Shown one piece after another: positions 1 to 5,402 of a stretch of DNA of 5,402 bases. A program made the position numbers and the translations under genes. The notes beneath the pieces were generated by a model. The model searched no databases, was not told where the DNA came from, and saw nothing but the letters and a program-made list of their open reading frames with translations. Origin of the DNA: Ruminiclostridium sp. (GTDB taxonomy: Bacteria > Bacillota_A > Clostridia > Oscillospirales > Ruminococcaceae); the NCBI GenBank assembly GCA_017550775.1, contig JAFZOA010000433.1, positions 1-5,402 on the forward strand. Direction: 5' to 3'. Each line of letters begins with the position of its first letter. Position 1 is the first letter of the stretch.

Positions 1-379
1 GCCGGCAGTCGAGATATCCGTCGGGGTAAATCCAGTCCACGTCCAGCCCGAGAAGTATCGCCGTGTTTATGAGGCTCTTGTGCGAGTATCTCCCCGCCGC
101 GATCCTGCGTTTTCCCGTGCGGGAGACTGCCGCATACAGCATAGCCTGTATCGCAAGCGTCGCGCCCCCGCAGGAATAGCAGGTCTCCGCCGCGCCAAAC
201 AGCCCTGACGCATTCCGCTCGCTCACGCGGACAATGCCGGAGCTGTCATAAAGCTCGTCCGCGCCGTTTATCTCGGTAATGTCGAAGGGGTGTACCGTCC
301 CCTTTCCGCCCGGCATATGCAGGCGAACTGTGCCGCTTTCGGCGTACTGCGCTAAAAAATCATGTATCGGAGTTTCCAA
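1..379 (-). CDS. Orn/Lys/Arg decarboxylase-type PLP enzyme, N-terminal part (partial)
   Basis: This is the first 126 codons of a fold-type I pyridoxal-phosphate enzyme; the C-terminus lies beyond the left edge. The read begins METPIHDFLAQYAES, followed by RLHMPGGKG (residues 19-27), which matches the N-terminal HMPGHKG signature of the Orn/Lys/Arg decarboxylase family with Gly in place of His. Next come DITEINGADELYD (33-45), the cofactor-pocket segment CGGATLAIQAML (70-81), and HKSLINTAILLGL (100-112), where His-Lys-Ser is a family hallmark. Members decarboxylate basic amino acids in the cytoplasm for polyamine synthesis or acid resistance; the substrate here cannot be told. The TTG start at 379-377 was chosen because GGAGGG (392-387) sits 7 bases upstream, an in-frame stop lies at 439-437, and no in-frame ATG or GTG lies between. 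The active-site lysine is outside the window. Family call is firm, substrate is open. Confidence 0.85.
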   Translation of the reverse strand, partial: METPIHDFLAQYAESGTVRLHMPGGKGTVHPFDITEINGADELYDSSGIVRVSERNASGLFGAAETCYSCGGATLAIQAMLYAAVSRTGKRRIAAGRYSHKSLINTAILLGLDVDWIYPDGYLDCR

Positions 380-386
380 ATCCTTA

Positions 387-392
387 CCCTCC
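387..392 (-). promoter_or_regulatory. Ribosome binding site deciding a TTG start
   Basis: GGAGGG on the minus strand lies 7 bases before the TTG at 379-377. It is a near-perfect Shine-Dalgarno match and the main reason for accepting a non-ATG start for the decarboxylase-type gene, since there is no in-frame ATG between this site and the upstream stop. Confidence 0.75.
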
Positions 393-402
393 GTAATGTC
401 GT

Positions 403-437
403 AAAAAGCTCCCCGATCATCGAGAAAGGGGAGCTTT
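403..437 (-). terminator. Intrinsic terminator after the solute-binding protein gene
   Basis: On the minus strand a perfect 10-bp stem, AAAGCTCCCC (437-428) with GGGGAGCTTT (414-405), encloses a 13-base loop and runs directly into a U-tract (407-403). It starts 8 bases after the stop codon of the solute-binding protein gene (446-448). The structure is a standard rho-independent terminator. The next gene starts at 379, only 23 bases past the U-tract, so that gene must rely on read-through or on a promoter overlapping this region. Confidence 0.88.
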
Positions 438-445
438 CATGTTGT

Positions 446-2023
446 TTACGAGTTTTCCGCTATAATGCTGCGGTAGCTGTCAAATACGGCCTCAACGACA
501 TTGTAATACTCGTCGAGCATCTGGTTGTACGATTCCTCGCCCTTTGCCGGGAAGTCGAAGATGTCGATGATGTTCTGTCTTGTGTCAACGCCGAAGCCTC
601 TGTGGCAGTCGAATACGAATGTGAACTTGGACGGATCTATAAGATCGTCATAGACCTGCATCTGTTCCTCGGTGTAGGTAAGCTTCCACTTAGTCTTTCT
701 GGGAGTGTTGCACTCGGGGCAAACCGCACCGATCTCGTCTCTCTCGCTGTCAAACTGGTGCTTGCACTCGGGGCACTTGATGTAGTAGTAGCCGCCGTTG
801 TAGAGCTTCTCCTCGCGGGTCTTCTCAACGACTTCGGGGTCGGTAGCGTACATTCTCGAAGCAAGCAGGAAGGAAGCCGCACCCTGCGGGTTGAGAGCGC
901 CTGCGGGAACTACATAGCCCGAGGTAGCGCCGTACATATAGTATGTGTCGGAGTTGGGGTCACGCGGCATAGGAACGGTCCTGATCTCGCCCTCGAAGTT
1001 GTTCTTGAACCAGATCTCCTGTCCGCAGGGAAGTGCCCAGTCGAGAGGCATTACAAAGAAGCAGGTACCTGTCCAGGAATCAAGTCCGTCGGGACCGTGC
1101 CAGCCTTCCCAGATAAGCTCTTCACGGGCGATCTTCTCAATGAAGTCCATAGCGCGCATAACGTTTGCGTCCTTCATGTTGTTGACGATCTGATTGCCCT
1201 TGAACTCGATAGCGGGTACGCCGGTAGTTGCCGCAAGCTGGAGACCGAGACTCTCGGGCATCGACAGCGGATACTTATCGGTATTGAAGTTCTTCCATTT
1301 GAGCATGAGGTCTTCAAAAGCGTCCCATGTCCATTCACCGGCAAAGTAGAGATCCATAGGATCCTTACCGCCGATATCCTCTATGCTCTGTGTACAGTAT
1401 GTAACGCCGTATTCCGTTGCTGTTACCGCGTAAGGCCAGTAGTAGTGCTTTCCGTTGTAGCTGTAACGGTCGATAACTTCGCTCATATCCGACCATACGG
1501 GCGAGCTGATATCCAGCCAGTCGTCCATCGGCATGAAGCGGTTGTTGATGAAGTAGCTCGGGAAGTAGTCGTCGCCCATTCTCATGATATCCGGCGACTG
1601 ACCGGACTGCATAAGAACGCCGAGTCTTTCAACAACTTCGGTGGAGCCAACGATCTCTGTCTCGACCGTGCCGCCGAAGCGTGTGGCATACAGCTCGGCG
1701 ATATCCTTCTCCGGCTGGATCTGTGTGAAGTCAAACCAGCTCAGAACATGGCACACGCCCGCCGTCTTTCCGGACTCGTAAAGCTTGCCCGCGCCTTCCT
1801 CGTTAGTGGTATCGACTTCCTCGATATTCGCGAGATCTTCATAGTTGACCTCGGTGTCTATCGCCTTGTTCGGGTCCTCGGTGGTCGTTACCGCAGCAGT
1901 AGTTGTGGCAGCGTTATCTCCGCCGCCGCCGTTATTGCTTCTTCCGCCGCCACCGCAGCCTGCCGCGCCGATTATCAGAGCCGACGCGAGTACTGCTGAT
2001 AACGTTTTCTTTGATGTTTTCAT
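446..2023 (-). CDS. ABC transporter extracellular solute-binding lipoprotein with zinc-ribbon-like insert
   Basis: This 525-aa protein resembles family 1 extracellular solute-binding proteins, which capture sugars or oligosaccharides at the cell surface and pass them to an ABC permease. Residues 1-22 are a lipoprotein signal peptide (MKTSKKTLSAVLASALIIG), ending in AAGC with the lipidated Cys at 23. A Gly-rich stretch (24-36) and a Thr-rich linker (40-49) then tether the folded part. Binding-protein features include SPDIMRMGDDYFPSYF (143-158), GVTYCTQSI (206-214), AGEWTWDAFEDLM (228-240) and GATSGYVVPAGALNP (365-379). Odd is CPEC (417-420) paired with CPEC (435-438), a rubredoxin- or zinc-ribbon-like four-Cys motif. 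The ATG at 2023-2021 has GGAG (2039-2036) 12 bases upstream, a rather long spacing. No permease is visible in the window. The class is secure, the ligand unknown; the adjacent isomerase-like gene suggests a carbohydrate. Confidence 0.85.
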   Translation of the reverse strand: MKTSKKTLSAVLASALIIGAAGCGGGGRSNNGGGGDNAATTTAAVTTTEDPNKAIDTEVNYEDLANIEEVDTTNEEGAGKLYESGKTAGVCHVLSWFDFTQIQPEKDIAELYATRFGGTVETEIVGSTEVVERLGVLMQSGQSPDIMRMGDDYFPSYFINNRFMPMDDWLDISSPVWSDMSEVIDRYSYNGKHYYWPYAVTATEYGVTYCTQSIEDIGGKDPMDLYFAGEWTWDAFEDLMLKWKNFNTDKYPLSMPESLGLQLAATTGVPAIEFKGNQIVNNMKDANVMRAMDFIEKIAREELIWEGWHGPDGLDSWTGTCFFVMPLDWALPCGQEIWFKNNFEGEIRTVPMPRDPNSDTYYMYGATSGYVVPAGALNPQGAASFLLASRMYATDPEVVEKTREEKLYNGGYYYIKCPECKHQFDSERDEIGAVCPECNTPRKTKWKLTYTEEQMQVYDDLIDPSKFTFVFDCHRGFGVDTRQNIIDIFDFPAKGEESYNQMLDEYYNVVEAVFDSYRSIIAENS

Positions 2024-2057
2024 TGGGATACAGATCTCCTTTCATTCCGGTGTACTC

Positions 2058-2240
2058 TCACGACTTCGCACCGCTTATCCCCGGCGGAACCTCTTTTCCT
2101 TTTCCGCCGCCGTGCTCCTGTTTCCTGTCATAGTAACAACACGGAGAGCTTACCGCATTTGTTATGACAGCCCTGCCTTCAAGACAGCAGTAACCGTCCT
2201 TCTGATAGCGGCAATCACTGCCGCATACTATCATATTCAT
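2058..2240 (-). CDS. Small cysteine-rich protein
   Basis: This 60-aa protein sits between the isomerase-like gene and the solute-binding protein gene, ending 34 bases before the latter. Its core holds C6, C10, C18, C19, C34 and C35 in the arrangement C-x3-C-RYQKDGYCC, followed 14 residues later by CCYY. This pattern (Cys, Cys-x-Tyr-Gln-x-Asp-Gly-x-Cys, then Cys-x-Tyr) recalls short Firmicutes proteins such as DUF1540-like ones, presumed to bind metal; that resemblance is from memory and the role is unknown. The C-terminal third (about 39-60) is polar and Gly/Lys-rich. I chose the ATG at 2240-2238 because GAAAGG (2257-2252) lies 11 bases upstream; a GTG at 2249 is too close to that site, and an ATG at 2234 is the other option. 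The Cys pattern argues against a chance reading frame, but a gene this short remains moderately certain. Confidence 0.6.
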   Translation of the reverse strand: MNMIVCGSDCRYQKDGYCCLEGRAVITNAVSSPCCYYDRKQEHGGGKGKEVPPGISGAKS

Positions 2241-2262
2241 AAAGATCACAGCCTTTCGGTAT

Positions 2263-2288
2263 TATTCTGCGGCGTTTGCCGCAGAATA
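2263..2288 (-). other. Strong intercistronic hairpin without U-tract
   Basis: An 11-bp perfect stem, TATTCTGCGGC (2263-2273) with GCCGCAGAATA (2278-2288), has a 4-base loop. It lies 27 bases after the isomerase-like stop codon (2316-2318) and 5 bases before the GAAAGG site of the small Cys-rich gene on the minus strand. Neither strand shows a run of T after the stem, so it is not a canonical intrinsic terminator. It could be a 3'-end stabiliser, a weak terminator, or a structure affecting translation of the downstream gene; the sequence does not decide. Confidence 0.6.
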
Positions 2289-2315
2289 TCCGTAAAGCAG
2301 TGAAAAATATGTCCA

Positions 2316-3794
2316 TTATTCGAACGGGTTCTCCGTTCTGTAAAGCATTCCCTTCGGACGTGCGAAAGCAATGTCGCCCACGCCGAGAAGCCTGAATGTC
2401 TCATACAGCAGCTTGCCGTAGTGACCGAACGCAACTGCGCCGTGATGCGGGTAGCGCTTTTCGATCAGGACGTGTCTGTAGAAGCGTCCCATTTCCTTGA
2501 TAGCGAATACGCCTATGCCGCCGAACGAGCGTGTCTTGACATCAAGCACCTCGCCCTCTGCGATGTAGGAGCGCAGAACGCCGTCGGAGTCGCACTGGAG
2601 GCGGTAGAAAGTGATGTCGCTCGCCGCGATATCTCCCTCAAGAGTTCCGCGTGTGAAGTCCGGCTCGCTTCCCTCGGGTTCAAGCAGTCTGTGCTGGATA
2701 AGCTGGTACTTGACGGCTCTGTCCGCGCACATCTTGCACTCGGGGGTATTGCCGCAGTGGAAGCCCATGAACGTGTCGGTAAGGGTATAGTCGTACTTGC
2801 CCTTGATGTCCTCGTCGTAGATGTACTGCGGAACGGAGTTGTTTATGTCGAGCAGGGTAACGGTATCGCCGGAAACGCAGATGCCGATGTATTCGCTGAG
2901 TGCGCCGTAGATATCGACTTCGCAGGAAACCGGGATGCCGCGGCTTGCAAGACGGCTGTTGACGTAGCAGGGCTCAAAGCCGAACTGCGACGGGAATGCC
3001 GGCCAGCACTTGTCCGCGAACGCAACGTACTTGCGGGCACCCTTGTGCTTCTCCGCCCAGTCGAGAAGGGTAAGCTCGAACTGTGCCATTCTCTCGCTCA
3101 TTTCGGGGTAGTATCTGCCCTCGCCCATTTCCTTTGCCATTTCCGCGCAGATATCGGGGATACGCGGGTCGCCGGCGTGCTCCTTGAAGGATACGAGCAG
3201 GTCAAGCTCGGAGTTCTCCTCGATCTCCACACCAAGCTCATAGAGTCCCTTGATCGGAGCGTTGCAGGCGAAGAAGTCCTGCGGACGCGGGCCGAAGGTG
3301 ATGAGCTTCAGGTTCTTTACGCCTATGTAAGCGCGCGCGATCGGAACGAAATCCGCGATCATCTTTGCTATGTCGTCCGCAGTTCCTACCGGGTAGGACG
3401 GGATATATCCCTTGAGGTGGCGCATACCGAGGTTGTACGAGCAGTTGAGCATACCGCAGTAAGCGTCGCCTCTGCCGTTTATCATGTCGCCGTCGCCCTC
3501 AGCCGCAGCAACGAACATACACGGTCCGTCAAACTCCTTGGCGATAAGCGTCTCGGGAGTCTCGGGACCGAAGTTGCCGAGGAATACCACGAGCGCGTTG
3601 CACTCCTGCTTGTTTACGTCCTCAACTGCTTTGAGCATATCAAGCTCGTTTTCCACGGTCACGGGACATTCGTACAGCTCACCCTTGTAAGCCGCCTTTA
3701 TTGCCGAGCGTCTCTTTTCGGATAGTGCGATCGGGAAGCAGTCTCTCGAAACCGCAATAATACCGAGTTTTACCTGCGGAATGTTTGTCATCAT
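2316..3794 (-). CDS. L-fucose/L-arabinose isomerase superfamily protein
   Basis: This 492-aa cytoplasmic protein belongs to the FucI/AraA-like aldose-ketose isomerase superfamily, which uses a divalent metal, commonly Mn2+. An N-terminal Rossmann-like half contains NALVVFLGNFGPETPE (66-81), where superfamily members bind one side of the sugar. The C-terminal half carries likely metal ligands: CEVDIYGALSEYIG (291-304, Glu292), TLLDINN (313-319, Asp316), FHCGNTPECKMC (345-356) and HHGAVAFGHYG (450-460). The Glu, Asp and C-terminal His match the catalytic set known for this superfamily. Its length is near AraA (about 500) and well short of E. coli FucI (about 590), so it is better called FucI-like than fucI. 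The ATG at 3794-3792 has AGGAGG (3809-3804) 9 bases upstream; a second ATG follows immediately. The neighbouring binding protein fits sugar use. Substrate is undetermined. Confidence 0.85.
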   Translation of the reverse strand: MMTNIPQVKLGIIAVSRDCFPIALSEKRRSAIKAAYKGELYECPVTVENELDMLKAVEDVNKQECNALVVFLGNFGPETPETLIAKEFDGPCMFVAAAEGDGDMINGRGDAYCGMLNCSYNLGMRHLKGYIPSYPVGTADDIAKMIADFVPIARAYIGVKNLKLITFGPRPQDFFACNAPIKGLYELGVEIEENSELDLLVSFKEHAGDPRIPDICAEMAKEMGEGRYYPEMSERMAQFELTLLDWAEKHKGARKYVAFADKCWPAFPSQFGFEPCYVNSRLASRGIPVSCEVDIYGALSEYIGICVSGDTVTLLDINNSVPQYIYDEDIKGKYDYTLTDTFMGFHCGNTPECKMCADRAVKYQLIQHRLLEPEGSEPDFTRGTLEGDIAASDITFYRLQCDSDGVLRSYIAEGEVLDVKTRSFGGIGVFAIKEMGRFYRHVLIEKRYPHHGAVAFGHYGKLLYETFRLLGVGDIAFARPKGMLYRTENPFE

Positions 3795-3803
3795 TTGTAA
3801 TAT

Positions 3804-3809
3804 CCTCCT
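3804..3809 (-). promoter_or_regulatory. Ribosome binding site of the isomerase-like gene
   Basis: A perfect AGGAGG core lies 9 bases before the first of two tandem ATG codons (3794 and 3791). The spacing favours the first ATG. It is the strongest ribosome binding site in the window and suggests efficient translation of this enzyme. Confidence 0.8.
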
Positions 3810-3845
3810 ATTTATTATTAATTTGATAACCGATTCTTACCTATC

Positions 3846-3861
3846 ACGCCGAATAAGGCGT
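3846..3861 (-). repeat. Short inverted repeat in the leader of the isomerase-like gene
   Basis: ACGCC and GGCGT flank a 6-base spacer, and pairing can extend to 7 bp on the minus strand with one G-U pair. No U-tract follows in the direction of the isomerase-like gene. It lies about 50 bases before the start codon, so it could be a leader hairpin or an operator half-site pair. A second weak repeat, CTTTC (3900-3904) and GAAAG (3914-3918) around GGATCC, lies further upstream. Neither is strong enough to assign a regulator. Confidence 0.35.
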
Positions 3862-3918
3862 AAAGTCTTTTAAATAATGCCGTCCGTCAGTTATAAAAGC
3901 TTTCGGATCCCATGAAAG

Positions 3919-3947
3919 TACCTATAAACCAAATAGATTTTTGTCAA
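3919..3947 (-). promoter_or_regulatory. Possible promoter for the isomerase-like gene (weak)
   Basis: A perfect -35 box TTGACA (3947-3942) lies in the gap between the FN3 protein gene and the isomerase-like gene. The best -10 candidates are poor: TATAGG after 15 bases, or TAGGTA after 17. With no better pair seen in the 171-base gap, this is the likeliest promoter by position, but it is only a candidate. A start here would give a leader of about 120 bases that includes both short inverted repeats. Confidence 0.3.
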
Positions 3948-3965
3948 ACAGGAAAGTCAGGATTT

Positions 3966-4796
3966 TTATTTAAGGAAGAACGCCTGACGAAGTACAGTAT
4001 CGTTGTCGCCGCCGGAATAAAATTCCTGGAATACTTCAAGTCCTGTTTTATCGTCTATATCACAGTAATAATAAAAATCTGTCCAGTCATAATCTGCTTT
4101 TTCCAATGAACTGTATGTTGACTTCAGGCTGTTAATAAAACCGCCGTTATACTCATCCACAGGAAGATCAGCCATGATCATATCTACCTTTTTGTTCTTA
4201 TCGAAAAAAACAGCGGCAACATGGTCATCGTCGATCATCGGATATGTCACATACGGGTTTCTGTCCCAATAAGTCCAGTCCATGAGTTCGAGCTCCTGTC
4301 CCAAAGCTTTTTCAATCTGTGAGAGCGACATGCCCATAAGAGATGTGTCTATACCAAATACATTGTTCTCATCAAGATACAGTTTCTCACACTTGAATGT
4401 TTTTGTGACAGTGGATGACTTGCCTTTTGAGTATCCTATGGAACTCTTTTTCAAGGAGGTTATGCGCACACTTACTTTATCGCCGTTTTTCAGATAGGGT
4501 ATCTTCACTTTTGTGCCCTTGACGGTTTTCAGAGTTGTGTACTTCTTGCCCGGATATTTAACTTCAACCTTGTATGCGGAAGCACCGCTGACCTTGCTCC
4601 ATTTTACTGTCATCGCGCCTTTGGACATTGATGTCCTGATGTTTGACGGTGCAGCAAGATCGTCTTTCGATGATGATGACAATGCGAGTGTAACAGAGCC
4701 TCTGTTATCATCCGCACTTACCGGCACTGCCGCAACGCTTGACACAAGTCCGGCAGCTATGATCGCAGCGACTGTTCTTTTAATACTTCTGTTCAT
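3966..4796 (-). CDS. Secreted fibronectin type III domain protein
   Basis: This 276-aa protein has a classical signal peptide: MNRSIKRT, a hydrophobic core to about residue 25, and a VSA site predicting cleavage after Ala28. A short Ser-rich linker (38-46) leads into one fibronectin type III domain (about 48-135), recognised by APSNI (49-53), MTVKWSKVSGASAYKVEVK (62-80), and the final strands KVSVRITSLKK and TVTKTF. The C-terminal region (about 139-276) is acidic and rich in Tyr and Asp; it begins with DTSLMGMSLSQIEKALGQ (150-167), a pattern reminiscent of the G-M-x-x-x-x-V/I-x-x-x-L-G start of SmpA/BLIP-like domains, which is only a hint. No anchor, sortase motif or C-terminal membrane segment is seen, so it is probably released. 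The ATG at 4796-4794 has AAAGG (4808-4804) 7 bases upstream. No clear terminator follows the stop. Function is unknown; adhesion or ligand binding is a guess. Confidence 0.78.
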   Translation of the reverse strand: MNRSIKRTVAAIIAAGLVSSVAAVPVSADDNRGSVTLALSSSSKDDLAAPSNIRTSMSKGAMTVKWSKVSGASAYKVEVKYPGKKYTTLKTVKGTKVKIPYLKNGDKVSVRITSLKKSSIGYSKGKSSTVTKTFKCEKLYLDENNVFGIDTSLMGMSLSQIEKALGQELELMDWTYWDRNPYVTYPMIDDDHVAAVFFDKNKKVDMIMADLPVDEYNGGFINSLKSTYSSLEKADYDWTDFYYYCDIDDKTGLEVFQEFYSGGDNDTVLRQAFFLK

Positions 4797-4873
4797 GATA
4801 ATTCCTTTCGATGAAGCGGCTCAATGCCTGTTTTGATTGTCAGAAAGATAAGATGACGTAAAAATGTTATGAT

Positions 4874-5402
4874 TCAATGATTCCAGTACGGTTCGCGCTC
4901 GTGTATCTGCGGGCGCGTCATAAGGCTCCGGACACACTCGTCCGGCGTTTTGTCCTCATAGCATACCTTGTACAGCTCGTCGATTATCGGCGTGCGCGTA
5001 TGAAGCTGCATCGCCTGCTTATACGCTATGCGGCAGACGTTGTACCCTTCCACGGTGCCGACGTTCGCCACCGCCTCCGCCGCCTTCATGCCCTCTCCTA
5101 TCAGGATACCGGCTCTGTGGTTGCGGGAATGCTTGGAGGTGCAGGTGACTATGAGGTCGCCCACCCCGGCAAGCCCGGTGAAGGTCTCCCAGCTCGCGCC
5201 CATCGTAACTCCGAGCCTTGTTATCTCGGCAAGTCCGCGGGTCATTAGCGACGCTATCGTGTTGTCGCCGAGCTTCAATCCCTCGATGATGCCGCAGCTT
5301 AGCGCTATTGCGTTTTTGAGTGCCGAGGCTATCTCACAGCCCGCAACGTCGTTGTTGCCGTAGATACGGAAGGTGTTGGTCTGCAAGCGCTCCTGGAGAT
5401 AC
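4874..5402 (-). CDS. gpsA: NAD(P)-dependent glycerol-3-phosphate dehydrogenase, C-terminal part (partial)
   Basis: The visible 175 residues are the C-terminal half of GpsA, which reduces dihydroxyacetone phosphate to sn-glycerol-3-phosphate in the cytoplasm for phospholipid synthesis. Recognisable blocks are TFRIYGNNDVAGCEIASALK, containing the conserved active-site Lys of the ALKN motif (codon 5317-5315), then GDNTIASLMTRGLAEITRLG, TFTGLAGVGDLIVTC, and TSKHSRNHRAG with the Arg-Asn pair that contacts substrate or cofactor. The frame stays open to the right edge (YLQER precedes the TNTF segment), so the true start and the N-terminal Rossmann nucleotide-binding motif are outside the window. The TTG at 5386 is an internal Leu, not a start. 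The C-terminus ends in EREPYWNH with TGA at 4876-4874. Spacing to the next gene is 77 bases, with no terminator hairpin seen between them, so transcription could continue into the FN3 protein gene. Confidence 0.95.
   Translation of the reverse strand, partial: YLQERLQTNTFRIYGNNDVAGCEIASALKNAIALSCGIIEGLKLGDNTIASLMTRGLAEITRLGVTMGASWETFTGLAGVGDLIVTCTSKHSRNHRAGILIGEGMKAAEAVANVGTVEGYNVCRIAYKQAMQLHTRTPIIDELYKVCYEDKTPDECVRSLMTRPQIHEREPYWNH

Noticed and set aside
478..483. TTGACA on the minus strand as a promoter for the decarboxylase gene
   Set aside because: It lies in coding sequence (Phe-Asp-Ser codons of the binding protein) and the nearest AT-rich -10-like boxes are 10 to 13 bases away, outside the usual 16 to 18.
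362..1999. Long plus-strand open frame of 545 codons opposite the solute-binding protein gene
   Set aside because: It lies antisense to a well-recognised lipoprotein gene and has no recognisable domain. Its openness follows from the codon bias of the minus-strand gene.
2241..2249. GTG at 2249 as the start of the small Cys-rich gene
   Set aside because: The GAAAGG site at 2257-2252 would be only 2 bases from this codon. The ATG at 2240 has a workable 11-base spacing.
2421..3725. Plus-strand open frame of 434 codons opposite the isomerase-like gene
   Set aside because: It is antisense to a gene with clear superfamily motifs, shows low-complexity Val/Ala/Leu-rich sequence and has no family likeness.
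3912..4109. Plus-strand 65-codon frame crossing the end of the FN3 protein gene
   Set aside because: No ribosome binding site precedes its ATG and most of it is antisense to a coding region.
4797..4873. Terminator or promoter between gpsA and the FN3 protein gene
   Set aside because: Only a 3-bp GGC/GCC pairing was seen, and the best -10-like box (GACAAT) has no acceptable -35 partner.
5384..5386. TTG as the start of gpsA
   Set aside because: The frame continues in family-like sequence (YLQER) to the window edge, and a GpsA starting here would lack its nucleotide-binding domain.

Overview
The window looks like chromosomal DNA of a Gram-positive gut- or rumen-type Clostridia bacterium, most like Ruminococcus and other Oscillospiraceae. 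This rests on the style of the proteins: a lipoprotein with Gly-rich and Thr-rich tethers after the lipobox, a secreted FN3 protein, a short Cys-rich protein of a type seen in Firmicutes, and AGGAGG-type ribosome binding sites. Base composition is moderate. No database search was possible, so the taxon is an inference.

All six genes supported here lie on the minus strand, so transcription runs from the right edge to the left. From right to left: (1) the C-terminal part of glycerol-3-phosphate dehydrogenase GpsA (4874 to the edge), a phospholipid precursor enzyme; (2) a secreted 276-aa protein with one fibronectin type III domain and an unassigned C-terminal domain (3966-4796); (3) a 171-base gap with weak inverted repeats and a poor promoter candidate; (4) a 492-aa enzyme of the L-fucose/L-arabinose isomerase superfamily (2316-3794); (5) a strong intercistronic hairpin without a U-tract; (6) a 60-aa Cys-rich protein (2058-2240); (7) a 525-aa ABC-transporter solute-binding lipoprotein (446-2023) that carries an unexpected four-cysteine zinc-ribbon motif; (8) a clear intrinsic terminator (403-437); (9) the N-terminal third of an Orn/Lys/Arg decarboxylase-type PLP enzyme (left edge to 379), starting at TTG only 23 bases beyond the terminator.

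The isomerase, the small protein and the binding protein may form one unit (2316-3794, 2058-2240, 446-2023) that captures a carbohydrate and isomerises a derived sugar. No permease or ATPase gene is visible, so this link rests on order and strand only. The gpsA and decarboxylase ends are ordinary metabolic genes cut by the window edges. No mobile element, CRISPR array, tRNA or rRNA was seen, and no stretch longer than 300 bases lacks a gene. The oddest item is the zinc-ribbon-like CPEC/CPEC motif inside an exported binding protein. I did not find a convincing wholly new system.
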